Assembly: GCA_029204225.1 (NCBI GenBank)
Contig: CM055098.1
Location: forward strand, 7,216,746-7,280,745
Direction of reading: 5' to 3'
Length of the DNA: 64,000 nt
DNA from: Diphasiastrum complanatum
Taxonomy: Eukaryota; Streptophyta; Lycopodiopsida; Lycopodiales; Lycopodiaceae
Part shown: positions 11,540 through 22,591 of the stretch, piece after piece
How positions within the stretch are numbered: the first letter of the stretch is position 1
Layout: each line of letters starts with the position of its first letter
Translations under genes and position numbers: made by a program
Notes under the pieces: model-generated
What the model was told of the DNA's origin: nothing
What the model saw: the letters and a program-made list of their open reading frames with translations, nothing else
The model's database searches: none

Positions 11540-12650
11540 CAAGAGATTATCTAGGTCACTTGTCCGCAAATGTTGACAAATTTTCCAAAATTGTCAGCTC
11601 AAGGATTCTAGGACCAAAGGGTGAGCATATATAAAAGAAAGCCCAATAATCCTAATTAATCCTAAATGACAACATTAGGTGTACTAATGTGAACATTAAC
11701 TCTAACACTCCCCCTTAATGTTTACATTGTCAAGAACTATGATAATGGATAGCACAAGTATGCATATGTATCCTTCATGACACCCATGCAATGAAGATCC
11801 TCAATTCTGATGTAGAATCCATGATCAACTTTGATCTCAATGTCTTCATTACTCAATCTAGAACTTCCTTTGTATGTAGATGTAGAATTCCTTCATATGT
11901 CGATCCTTTTCATATGAACCTGCTTCATATGACTTCCCAATATCTTGCTTTAGTCTTTTTCATGTCCCTTTAGTGTATATGTGTGACCACCATGAGTGCA
12001 ACATATCACCTGATTCCTTGACTTCCTTTGAATCAAGGAACTTTGACTCCCCCTTAATCAAATAATGTAGACATGATAACTTATGGCTTAACCTTGAGAA
12101 TTTTGCTTGAAGATTGACTCCCTTGGTCTCTTTGAACATCTTTCGAGATACCACAAAGGATCTCACCAACATTCATAGAGAAAATGTAATAGTCTTTTAT
12201 TACCATAACACAATCATGACAACCATAAGTAGGAAATAGATCTTCAAACATCAACATCAAATCTCATACATGAACACCCACATTAGAAATCTGTACTTCA
12301 TAAGTAGTTAGCTCAACTTGTGTCGATTCCTTGAATTGGACCCACTTCAATTCTCCTGGTATTCTCATAAGTTACCACCTATGATGGACTTGATGAACTT
12401 AATTGAACTACTCCCCATGGATGTACACTTCATGTTTGCATTCCAACCACTTTCCAACAATGCTACAAATAGAATGTCATCTATGTATGAACCAAACCAA
12501 ATATGCAAGTAATAGAGCATTCCCAATAGAAAGATAAAACGTATACTATTATACTTCCTCACACAAAGTAACTGATACTCCCCCTCAAATACTCTCTCAC
12601 ACATGTCCAATTCAATCAGCTTTGTAAGGTGTGGTGATGTAGTGTGATTG
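11540..12650 (-). mobile_element. Minus-strand Ty1/copia remnant with PPT and 3' LTR start
   Basis: On the minus strand a polypurine tract AAGGGGGAG (11708-11716) is immediately followed by TGTTAGAG (from 11707 leftward), the usual copia 3' LTR start. A TATATATGC box-like sequence lies about 90 bp into it. The internal side to the right is very decayed; one minus frame at 12,365-12,610 contains YIDDILF, resembling the RT active-site box. The left end of the LTR is not clear. The gypsy element at 12,660 is inserted just beyond its upstream side. Confidence 0.45.
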
Positions 12651-12659
12651 GGGACTTGC

Positions 12660-13017
12660 TGTTACGAGCTCGTAACCAGTGCCGAACCCTAGAGAACACA
12701 GATAGGTCAGATACCACAGTCAGGGTCGTGTCCAGCGTACATGACCAACAGGGCAAGACAGTGTGAGTAGTGTGCCCCAGTACGGTCCATAGCCATGGCG
12801 GGCCTAACATAGCCTAGGGACCCTGTCAGCAGGATAGGGCCCCCAGTTGGGTCCCGACGTGCAGTCGGCCACGTCAGTGCCACGTGGCTGACACTTGGCA
12901 GTTGCATGCTACCAGTCCTCACACTGGGCTACGAGGGGCTTACTCTATATCAGGGAGTAGGCAAGGTTGGGTGGATCAGTGAGTGTTTGCCCTACTGTGG
13001 TGTTAGGATCTATTACA
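12660..13017 (+). repeat. 5' LTR of gypsy element 1
   Basis: It runs from TGTTACGAGC to ATTACA. Directly after the initial T is a perfect 16-bp palindrome GTTACGAGCTCGTAAC (12661-12676). A TATA-like ACTCTATATCAGG lies near 12,951, close to the 3' end, so the transcription start would fall in the last 60 bp. Confidence 0.95.
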
Positions 13018-13018
13018 C

Positions 13019-13031
13019 TGGTATCAGAGCC
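13019..13031 (+). other. Primer-binding site (initiator tRNA-Met)
   Basis: TGGTATCAGAGCC begins one base after the 5' LTR end, the standard complement to the 3' end of initiator methionine tRNA used by plant LTR elements. Confidence 0.9.
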
Positions 13032-13905
13032 ATCTCCATCCTAGGGAGTTCAGGAGCAGCAGTAGAGAAAGCTATCAGAAGATAGGAAATGTTTCTCAGT
13101 TTCTCAGAAAAGATTAGAGGAGGAGAATCGTTGTAGGTGCAGCCTTCAAACCCTTGAAATTCACTGAGAATTCACAGTTGTAGGAATTCCTTCTGTAGGT
13201 AAATCGCTGGAAAGGCAGCAATCTATATCAGATTTCAGACATCTGATAGGAGATTTTAGAAAGGATTTAGAGTAGAAACCAGCGAGCAGGTCCATCGCTG
13301 TAGGATCAGACATCTACCTCTGAAATTTCAGAGAAATCCAAGGAAGTTTGAGGGGTTTTCAAGCAAATTTTCCTAGCAGGGCCAGCGCTGGACAGGGAGG
13401 TGAAAAAGTGGAATTTCATCCCTGTTTTTCGAGATTTCTCAAAAGTTTGAACTTCAAACTTGATTGCCACAGACCAGCGACCTACCAGTTGAGGTCAACT
13501 CAAAGATTCACGCGGATTTTTGAGTTGTAAATTGAACAAATTGGGCCAGACAGGTTGCTGTCCAGACAGCGAGGGCAGGGACTTCAAAAAATTCCGAATT
13601 TTTCTTGCATATTTCCGGTTTTTACTCAGTTTGTTGGAGCCCCACACCTGAAATCAGATCAGTCAGCTGCTCAACTCAAGCACCGGAAAATTTGGCACCA
13701 TTTTGAAGCTTCAAACTGGCATTTTTCGGGACAGCAGGTCTGAAATCTTGGGGAAAAGAGCTGAAAGGATTCCTCTTAGTAATTTCTTTGGAAGTACAGT
13801 CCTCAGAAACAACTAAGTCATCTTTCCTTTCCCTTGTACAGTTGTAAATTAGTCTTTTTGACTTTTTTCATCAGAAGTTAAGGTACCCCTCTTTCAGTTT
13901 CCAAG

Positions 13906-14796
13906 ATGACCACTCCTCAGGGACCTAATCAACCCCCGAAGAGAGGCTTCGACGAACTTGAAACAGAAGCCTTGGCTTACAGTAAAGGGAAAGAACCTAT
14001 GGAAATGGAAGAACAGGAACAGTTCGCCGAAGAACTCGACGAACTGGTTACCGAGCAGTTTCTCCAGTTGGTAACAGAAGTGGATGAACTGAAGTTGGCA
14101 TTAGCCAATTTCAAGTCCAGTGTGGATGACTCGTTCGCTGAACTCAAGAGCTTGATTTTGAGTTCCGCGAAAGGAAGCCTTCCCTCCACTTCTCAGTTGT
14201 CTCCTTCTCCACTTCCATCAGTTTCGGGTGAGACTTTACGGTCTCACCCCAGTGTCTTTAAAGATTTAAAGCCTCCTACTTTTAATGGGGAAGAGAAGGA
14301 TAGAAATGCAGATATTCTACAAACCTTCCTCAGCAAATGGAAGAACATTCATGCTCTTAAACAGACCCCTGACCATTTGCAAGCTATTGAGGCCAGTCTT
14401 TCCTTAGGGCCTATGGCCTATAAGTGGTGGTTAAATGTCCAGGAGACTGGGCAGACTCCCCGGTCATGGAAAGCTTTTGAAGAAGCTTTCCTAAGAGAAT
14501 TTCAACCAGAAAATGAACTTGATAGAGCCTGGGAAGCCTGGGAAAGAACAGTAATGGACAAGTCCCTCATCCAATATATCTCGCAGTATCGAGAAGCAAT
14601 GTTAAAGATTAAAAATATGGATGATTTTCAGAAAATCAGGGGATTTGTCCTTGGCCTCAAAGATGAATATAAAGTAGAGGTCCAGAGAAACTCACCTACT
14701 ACCCTTGAGCAAGCTCTCAGATATGCTCAAATCTATGATGATTCAGTGGGTAGGAAGAAGGCAAGACAGCAGCCACTTTCTGAGCAGCCTCCTTAG
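13906..14796 (+). CDS. Gag polyprotein of gypsy element 1 (296 aa, lacks zinc knuckle)
   Basis: An intact ORF from ATG to TAG. Residues 1-110 are acidic, glutamate-rich and coiled-coil-like, followed by a serine/proline linker. From about residue 110 the retrotransposon-gag capsid domain is recognisable: FNGEEKDRNADILQTFLSKW, a SLGPMAYKWW block, RSWKAFEEAFLREF, and IRGFVLGLKDEYK near the end. It stops at EQPP with no CCHC zinc knuckle, which should follow in this family, so RNA packaging by this protein alone is doubtful. An 875-bp leader precedes it. The start is the first ATG in frame and sits in a good context (AAGATGACC). Confidence 0.88.
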   Translation: MTTPQGPNQPPKRGFDELETEALAYSKGKEPMEMEEQEQFAEELDELVTEQFLQLVTEVDELKLALANFKSSVDDSFAELKSLILSSAKGSLPSTSQLSPSPLPSVSGETLRSHPSVFKDLKPPTFNGEEKDRNADILQTFLSKWKNIHALKQTPDHLQAIEASLSLGPMAYKWWLNVQETGQTPRSWKAFEEAFLREFQPENELDRAWEAWERTVMDKSLIQYISQYREAMLKIKNMDDFQKIRGFVLGLKDEYKVEVQRNSPTTLEQALRYAQIYDDSVGRKKARQQPLSEQPP

Positions 14797-15061
14797 AAAG
14801 ACTTTCGATTTAAAAAGAAATAGATTGGCTCTACCGTTTAGGACCTTCCCTCCACAGAAACTATCAGGAGAACACCCTCAGCTTTCAGCATAAAGGCCGA
14901 GAGATCCAGTTGCATGGGGAGCATGATGTTCCCAACAGTCCTATGGTCTGCAGTTCAGAGCTCTGTCAGCTAATCGGAGACGAAGACCATCAGGTATTCT
15001 TATGTGACTTTCAGTTTATTCCTGAAGTTTCTATTTCCAGTTCTATTCAGCAAAAAAATAA

Positions 15062-18000
15062 GTAGATTAGAAACTTTTGTCTAAATTTAAACATGTTTTT
15101 CCTGAAGATTTGCCACATGGTTTGCCACCTAGCAGAGAGGTAGATCATGTAATAAACCTAGTACCAGGTACAGCACTTGTTTCTAAACCTCCGTATCGGG
15201 TCAGCCGAACAGAAGATGAAGAAATAACTAGGCAGTAAACAAATTATCTTGGGAAAGGCCAAATTCAGACCAGTAGTTCACCATGGGCCCCACCAGTCCT
15301 ATTGGTGGAAAAGAAAGAGGGGTCTATGCGTCTTTGCGTAGATTACAGAGCCCTCAATAAAGTCACAATTAAGAATAAATACCCTATGCCTCGGGCAGAC
15401 GAGTTGTTTGACCAACTCGACGGGGCTAAGTTTTTCAATAAAATAGACCTCAAATCGGGATATCATCAAGTCCGTATTAAGTCGGAAGATGTCTCGAAAA
15501 CAGCTTTTAGGACTCGTCACGGTCATTATGAGTTTAAGGTGATGCCATTTGGGCTCACAAATGCTCCAGCTACCTTTATGACCTTGATGAACCGTGTCCT
15601 CAGACCATACTTGGGTAAGTTTGTAGTCGTATTTTTAGATGACATCCTCGTCTACAGCAAAACGAGGAAGGAGCATCTAAAACACCTCAGAAAGGTGTTT
15701 CGACTGCTCAGAAAGCATAAACTTTGTGCTAAACAATCCAAGTGTGAATTCTTCATTGAAGAAATAGCATATTTGGGTCACATTATCTCTTCAGATAAGA
15801 TTAAGATGGACCCAAATAAGGTTAAAGCCATACTCAGTTGGCTGAGACCTCAGAATATTTTGGAACTTCAGATCTTTCTTGGTTTGGCGGGATATTACAG
15901 ACGATTTGTCAAGGAATATGCTCAAATAGCAGTTCCCATGACAAATCTTCTTAAGGGGAAGGGAAAGGAGTTCATTTGGGAGTCCGCACAGCAGGAGAGC
16001 TTTGATGCTCTCAAAACAGCCTTAGCTACAGCACCAGTTTTAAAGGTCGTCGACCCCAATCAGCCATTTGTGGCCGAAACAGATGCTAGCGACTTTGCAG
16101 TAGGTGTTGTGCTAACTCAGGGTGGACGACCAGTTGCGTTCGAGAGTAAAAAACTCGAGCCAGCTCAGACTAGGTACAGTGCCTATGAAAAGGAACTCTT
16201 TTCTATAGTCCATGCCCTTAAGACTTGGAGGCATTATTTGTATGGTGCCCACTTTGAGGTCCTGACAGACCATGAGAGTCTCAGATATCTTTGCAATCAA
16301 CCTGAGCTTAGAGGTCGGAAAGCTCGTTGGGCTGAGTTGATGCAAGAGTTTGACATGTCTATCAGATATAGACGTGGAAAATTCAATACAGTAGCAGATG
16401 CCCTTAGCAGAATGCCTATGATAAACGAGCTGAGTTTTACTCAAATTCGTAATGAGTTACTCGAGTCCTTGAGAGGGAAATGCCAGCATGATGCATTCTT
16501 CTCTATTATCTGGAACTTAGTCCAGAGCAGACAGTTACAGACTCTAGAACCGATTCCTGGGGCTGGTGCCAGTTCATCCAAGAATACGGCAACTTCCGTT
16601 GAGGATGATGATGAGTCCGAATATACGTCGTCAGATGACGTTGAGGATTCTGAGCCTGTATTACCCAAGCAAACCCCACTGGTTGAGGGTCAATTGACTC
16701 AAGGATTCAAATGGAAACAGTATTCCATTCAGGATGAGTACTTGCTCTATAGAGATAGAGTATGTGTCCCCAATTCAGAGGATTATAGGCAGCAGGTCCT
16801 ATATGAATGTCATGACAATCCTAGTGCGGGACACCCAGGCATACAAAAGACCTATGAGCTTCTTCGTAGGCAATTTTTCTGGCCTAGTATGAAAAAGGAC
16901 GTCCACTAGTATGTAACCAGTTGCCAGAAATGTCAAGTAAACAAAGCAGAGCGTTTAAAGGCAGGAGGGTTGTTGCAGCCCTTAAAAATACCAGCTGGTA
17001 AATGGGAGAGTATCTCCATTGATTTTATAATAGGCCTGCCTAAAACCCAAAAGGGTAATGACGTTATATGGGTCACAGTTGACCGTCTGACCAAAATGGC
17101 TCATTTTATTTCGACCAAACCAACCGTTAGAGCTCCAGAGTTAGTGAGGTTGTTTGTAGACGGGCTATTTAAATTGTACGGTCTACCTTCCGGCATAGTC
17201 AGCGACCGGGACAGTAAGTTCACTGGAAATTTTTGGAGGGCAGTATTCTATCATCTCCATACTAAACTTAATATGAGTACCACCGACCATCCACAGACGG
17301 ACGGTCAAACAGAGAGGGTAAATCAGGTGCTGGAGGATATGCTTCGTGCATACGTCAGCAAGAAGCAGACTAATTGGGAGGAGTATCTCTCGATATTAGA
17401 GTTTGCCTACAACAGTACCAAACATTCAGCTACGGGATACAGCCCATTTATGCTGATGTACGGTTTTCAGCCACGCTCACCCACAGCTGTAGGGTTTAAA
17501 CAAGAAAAAGTTGAAGCAGCCAAAAACTTTTTAGAGGACCTAAACCAGATGATAGAACATGCTAAGCGCAGCATTAGGCAGTCCCAGGATCGAGCCAGGC
17601 ATTATGCAGATCCACACAGACGGGATGTGCAGTTCTCCACTGGTGAGAAAGTCTACTTGAGAGTCCCAGTCGACTCTAAAACCCTCAAATCAAGAGTGTG
17701 TGCTAAGTTGTCTCCAAGGTATTGTGGTCCCTTTACCATCAGTAGGAGACTAGGCGAGGTCACCTATGAACTAGAACTCTCACACAACAGTAAGGTTTTT
17801 CCAGTCTTTCATGTAAGTCAGTTACGAAAAGCCTTAACCAGATCAGACAATCTGGTAGGGGACAGTGTTCTAGTTCTCCCATTGGATCCTCAGCAACCTC
17901 CACATGAACTAGAGGAGATTCTTGATAGTAGAGAGACGCAGACTCGTCATACTCTATACCGAGAATATCTGGTTAAGTGGAATGATCAGCCTGTTGAGAA

Positions 18001-18076
18001 TGCCACTTGGGAAAGAGGCAGCGTCCTTCGCAAGATTTTTCCAGACTTTGTCTTAGAGGACCAAGACGGTTCTTAA
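15062..18076 (+). pseudogene. Pol of gypsy element 1: RT, RNase H, integrase, chromodomain (two stops)
   Basis: One frame with few breaks: the N-terminal RT segment (HVFPEDLPHGLP) has a stop near 15,236, then 15,302-16,909 is open, a TAG interrupts, and 16,910-18,076 continues in the same frame. RT keeps its catalytic box [14 protein letters not shown] and LCVDYRALN. RNase H has AETDASDF and [10 protein letters not shown]. The integrase zinc-binding region ([12 protein letters not shown] ... CQKCQ) holds the TAG. The DDE core follows: DFIIGLPK, IVSDRDSKFTGNFW and HPQTDGQTERVNQ. The C terminus, EYLVKWNDQPVENATWE, is chromodomain-like, defining a chromovirus. No protease domain is visible upstream. 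Loss of one stop by readthrough would leave all integrase motifs intact. Confidence 0.92.
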
Positions 18077-18087
18077 GGGGGAGGGAG

Positions 18088-18446
18088 TGTTACGAGCTCG
18101 TAACCAGTGCCGAATCCTAGAGAACATAGATAGGTCAGATACCACAGTCAGGGTCGTGTCCAGCGTACATGACCAACAGGGCAAGACAGTGTGAGTAGTG
18201 TGCCCCAGCACGGTCCATAGCCATGGCGGGCCTAACACAGCCTAGGGATCCTGTCAGCAGGATAGGGCCCCCAGTTGGGTCCCGACGTGCAGTTAGCCAC
18301 GTCAGTGCCACGTGGCCGACACTTGGCAATTGCATGCTACCAGTCCTCACACTGGGCTAGGAGGGGCCTTACTCTATATCAGGGAGTAGGCAAGGTTGGG
18401 TGGATCAGTGAGTGTTTGCCCTACTGTGGTGTTCGGATCTATTACA
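18088..18446 (+). repeat. 3' LTR of gypsy element 1
   Basis: Pairs with 12660-13017, with the same palindromic start (18089-18104). The purine tract AAGGGGGAGGGAG at 18,075-18,087 immediately precedes it. CTTGC follows at 18,447. Confidence 0.95.
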
Positions 18447-18451
18447 CTTGC

Positions 18452-19309
18452 CAACTGCTTTTACACTCTGCCCATGGGGATACCCGGGCCAAATGCCTCT
18501 TTAAGATTCTTATAAAACAAGGTTTGTCCAATTTCGTGGGTCATTGAGTGGAAGACTCCTCCGCCGGAAGGTACAAACCTTGGACCTGATTTCACACAGG
18601 CAAAGGCTCCCGTCTGCGGCCCTTCCGACGCGTGAAGTCAAATGCCCAAAGTTGATAGGCTTCTCACTGCCGAAAGGCCTTAGAACTCTACCCCCCAAAC
18701 CCAAATGAGATCGGGAGTTCAATTACAAGCAACCAAACGGGGCATCCAAGAGAAAGAAGGAATGCACAAATCAAGTAAGCTAGAAACTGGCAGCCCTGAA
18801 CTGCAAAGCAAATGGCTGGGCCTCTCCAAACAGATACTGCTGTGCCCTCCACCCTGTAAGTGCAACCTTTAAAGAAAAAGTATACAACCCATTTTGTATT
18901 CACACAAATGGAGAGATGAGCATACGCACCTGTGTGTCGTGCTGCTGCTACGTTGCGATCCAGCATCCGCAAAGAAAGAAGAAAAAGACGATAGACGAAG
19001 TATACCCCATTCTGGCAAAAATAGAACGGGTAGGAGGGAGGCTTTGAAGTAAGGTGGATTTGGGTGATGAGAATTTTAAATGCGCCCCCTTGGATGCCGT
19101 CCATGTTTCAATCTTGCGACTTGTGACGTCACATTGGATACGTGGCAATATCCGAGGGTGGTGGGAAATGTGCAACGGTGCCATGGGCCTGAAAATTGCT
19201 GTTTGCTTTAAGAGACGGATGAGAAAGATATGCTGCGTGTTGTGGTGGCCAGCCAGGTGTATAGCCCAAAAACACAAAAAGAAAAATAGGTGTAAAGTAT
19301 CATTTCTCA

Positions 19310-19312
<3 letters not shown>
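18452..19312. other. Flanking DNA with a GC-richer patch, unassigned
   Basis: This continues the sequence interrupted by gypsy element 1. The patch at about 18,540-18,700 (CTCCGCCGGAAGG ... CCTTCCGACGCG) is more GC-rich than its surroundings. Overlapping frames on both strands (for example minus 18,688-19,104) show no family features. I see no supportable gene. Confidence 0.4.

Positions 19313-19376
<64 letters not shown>
19313..19376. repeat. Compound microsatellite (TG)19(AG)13
   Basis: An uninterrupted TG tract runs straight into an uninterrupted AG tract. It is one of three in this window with the same order and orientation. Long frames reading through it are artefacts of the stop-free repeat. 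Confidence 0.98.
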
Positions 19377-19701
19377 GTTCATTGGGAGTGTCCTGTGTTG
19401 CACAATTTTGGACTTCCAAGACCCTTGAACACATGCATTGTTGTGAGGTTGCACTTCTTAGTCGTGTCTTAGCTCCCAATGGTAGGCCAAAAATGTATTA
19501 ACTTACATGAATTTTAAGCAACTAACTCGACTTAAAAGGTGCACAACATCCAAGAAACAATGTTTTGGCATTTCAATAACTAGGGCTAGTTCATGGCTTG
19601 GTTCATTGAAGTCTAGCTAATTGACAAAATTTCAACTCGAAAATAAATCATGTGGTCACTATAAAGACCACTAGGGAAAACCCCAAAGATGAGGATATGA
19701 A

Positions 19702-20144
19702 AACACAACAGGAGACACATAGGAGCAAAATCTCTCAACCAAACCTAGATCAATCATGGATCTAGCCCCCAAGCCATGACATGTGAATGCTTGAGGAGAA
19801 GAGAGCAACTGGTATCCAGAACCAAAAGTTGTTGACGGGAGAATCTCTACCCCAATATATAGAGAGAGTAGAGTCATGTGCATGAACTCATGCAATCCCC
19901 ATGCAATCCAACTATAAATAGGTCACAGCTCCCACGCAGTCCTCATGCATATATCAGTCACACATACATGCACTACTCCATATGTCTCAACCAGAGTGTC
20001 TAGGTCCTCTCAAGGTTATTAGTCACATACTAGCCTTGAAATTAAATTAAATTTCGGCGTGAATAACAATCTCAAATACCGAAGGGCTGGTCTACCATAT
20101 TAGGACTATTCTTCCATGTCCTTAGTTGAATATGGACGTAACAT
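19702..20144. repeat. Terminal direct repeat (LTR-like), left copy
   Basis: Pairs with 30,305-30,728 at roughly 85-90% by eye. It contains CAACTATAAATAGGTCA (TATA-like) near 19,910, consistent with a plus-strand promoter, and ends GACGTAACA. Confidence 0.65.
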
Positions 20145-22428
20145 TTATTATCCTCGGTCTGATTTTTCCATCTGAATAAGTACTCAGAGATGCAACAATT
20201 CTTCAATTGCTTCCTCTACACAAGAGTACTAATTCAAAATCCAAAGATACACTAAGCTATAAATCTTCCAAACAACTTGATCTTCTCCAAATAAGGGCGT
20301 CACCTTCATGTAATCATAATTACATGAATGCTTGGAAAAATCAGTCCTTTATTCCAAAAATCAAGTCCAAAAGCTAAAGAAAATCCATTTAACTTATAGC
20401 CTAAAATCTATCCACAATTTCTTGTATATAATAGTGCCTCTTGGTACAAATGTTATTAATATATCCAAATATTCTAAAATACAACAATTCAATCAACCAA
20501 AATCTCTAGGAGATCCATCGAGTCTCAGACAATTATAACTCAATCTAGTTATTCTAATGAGTTAATAGCCCCATTTCTAGCATCTCATGCAAGAAATCAG
20601 CAATTCAACGAAGTCTCAATAGATTTGTCTGTCTCCTATAATGTGGAGATGTAAATTGAATTCATACACAAACACTTATATAGACTACAATTTGTAGGAG
20701 AATAGAATCCACTAAAGTAAGCAAAACTCTTCATAAGCAAAAACAATTTACTTAATGAGAAATGTCTATGAGATCCATAGGACTCAATAAAATATAGGAG
20801 TAAAGAGATTTAGACTTTCAAAATATTGATCTGAAATCTCAACTCGTTTAGTAAACTGGGAATTACTCAACATTCTTAAGAATCAACACATTCATGATTA
20901 TCCATTGATACTAATTAAGTCTCTGTTTATGATCCATCAATCATAAATAATTCCATATTCTTATGATTCACATAACTTGTTGAAATCCAAAATCTTAATC
21001 ATTAAAGGATATTGAGTATATGTCCGACATAACTCAGGAAATATAAGAATTACTTTAAAGTCTTTCCCACTAGAAAAATACTAGATTTTAAGAATATTCT
21101 CCCAATTGGATTCTTAATAAAAAATGTAAGATGTCCAAATTCCACCATCAGGTAATCAAAGATAGAAGGCATACAAAATGGCACTTCCAATTGTCTTCAA
21201 CTACAAAAACTTTAGATTATTGTCTAGAACTAAGTCTAGCTACCCAAAGTTTTGTTGAATTCCATACAAATTAGGTTATCATTATGATTCGTTATCCAAA
21301 TGAGCTCTCTTGGATATAATCATTAATGAATTGAGTCTATTCTTTTTTCTGAGAAATACTCTTCTAAGAATTTTTATATATTCTATGCAAATAATTTTTC
21401 TTGTTGAATCCAAATGACTCACAAATCATGCGTCTTACAAGCAACATAACCCAAAACAAACAGTTTTCAATAAATTCTCTTCACCCTGTTTGTTTCACCA
21501 ATTGACTTTTCACACTCAAGTTAATTCCAATGATTCAAAAATCTCAAATGTCCAAGTGCAGATCTTAATTTTACTAGTATAACACCACATTTAAATTCGT
21601 ATCCAAATCATTTATAAGTTAACCAATAAATCTTCCACAGAAAGATCCGTTAAATTTGCAAGTATATGTTCCAAACAATACTTGGTTATATGTCTATGTT
21701 TACCGACTAGGTTAAGTGCACCAAATAACCCTAAAAACCAGGAATACATAGTAGATCCATACAAGATTAATCGTACACATATGAGAATAATCTCACTATG
21801 GCCCAGTACATACACATATGTCGTTATCTGACAAATTCCTCCAAAATCCGCATATGTTACTGACATATCTCACTGAGAATCTTGTAACTCGACTACAAAA
21901 GAGTTCTATTCATCTTGAGTACATAGCATATCTGGGAAATCTCTGAGACTGAAAACATTCTCTCTCACGAGTTTTCCAGCCCAATTTACCTCTTACTACA
22001 AAATTTCTTCTATCCAATCAACCCTTCCTTATCCTAGCTTCCAAGATTAGGTTGATACAAACCAGACAAACTATAAGAAAAGCTCCCTAAGATCCTGCTT
22101 ACAAGATAAAACACAATGGAAAACACACTATGGAGCAACCACCCAGCCAAGTAGAAGCAACCAATCAATTCTAGAAGCTTCACCCTCAAGCCAAGGAGTA
22201 AGAAGCATGAAGGTAAAGTGAAACCCTGGCAATGATTCAATGATCACACTGAGGAGTAGGACGAGTTTGGCCTCCATATATAGAGCCAAAAGCAACCTAG
22301 GCACATAGCCATGCATAGCCCTAAGTTTCCTATACATAGATTCACCTAGAATAGAGTCCTAAGCATGGACCAACTATTTATAGAATTGCTATTGATAACT
22401 CTACACATGCATACATTGTCTCATACCT

Positions 22429-22591
22429 TGTCTAAACTCCATTTAGTGTGTTCCGGACCTCACAAGGATATTAGTTACTTTCGGGTCACATCCAGTATGA
22501 TGTGGCATAACTAACAGGTTGATTTACTGGAGTACTGTGTATCCAAGACTAGGAGTTTGATGAATCCTACTTACTGGCCATGGACATAACA
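22429..22591. repeat. Internal direct repeat, copy 1
   Basis: Matches 26,548-26,716 from TCTCATACCTTGTC to CATGGACATAACA. It is probably part of an LTR of the same family as the outer repeats, since both end in GGAC(A/G)TAACA. Confidence 0.65.

Larger units (their letters stand above)
12660..18446 (+). mobile_element. Ty3/gypsy chromovirus LTR retrotransposon, nearly complete (element 1)
   Basis: A 5,787-bp element with 358-bp and 359-bp LTRs and a perfect 5-bp target-site duplication CTTGC (12655-12659 and 18447-18451). A tRNA-iMet primer-binding site follows the 5' LTR, and a polypurine tract GGGGGAGGGAG precedes the 3' LTR. By eye the LTRs differ at about 11 substitutions and one indel (about 97% identity), so insertion was fairly recent. 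Gene order is gag, then RT, RNase H, integrase, chromodomain-like tail, as in chromoviruses. The gag zinc knuckle and aspartic protease are absent between 14,797 and about 15,070, and pol has at least two in-frame stops (about 15,236 and 16,907). It is therefore probably non-autonomous now, though gag is intact and could still be supplied in trans. Confidence 0.95.

Noticed and set aside
12616-12922. Minus frames in the gypsy element 1 LTR (also at 18,053-18,350)
   Set aside because: Present in both LTR copies only because the LTRs are duplicates; no coding features.
18948-19454. 168-codon minus and 124-codon plus frames around 19.3 kb
   Set aside because: Length comes from the (TG)n(AG)n tract; the flanking residues show no domain and no splice context.
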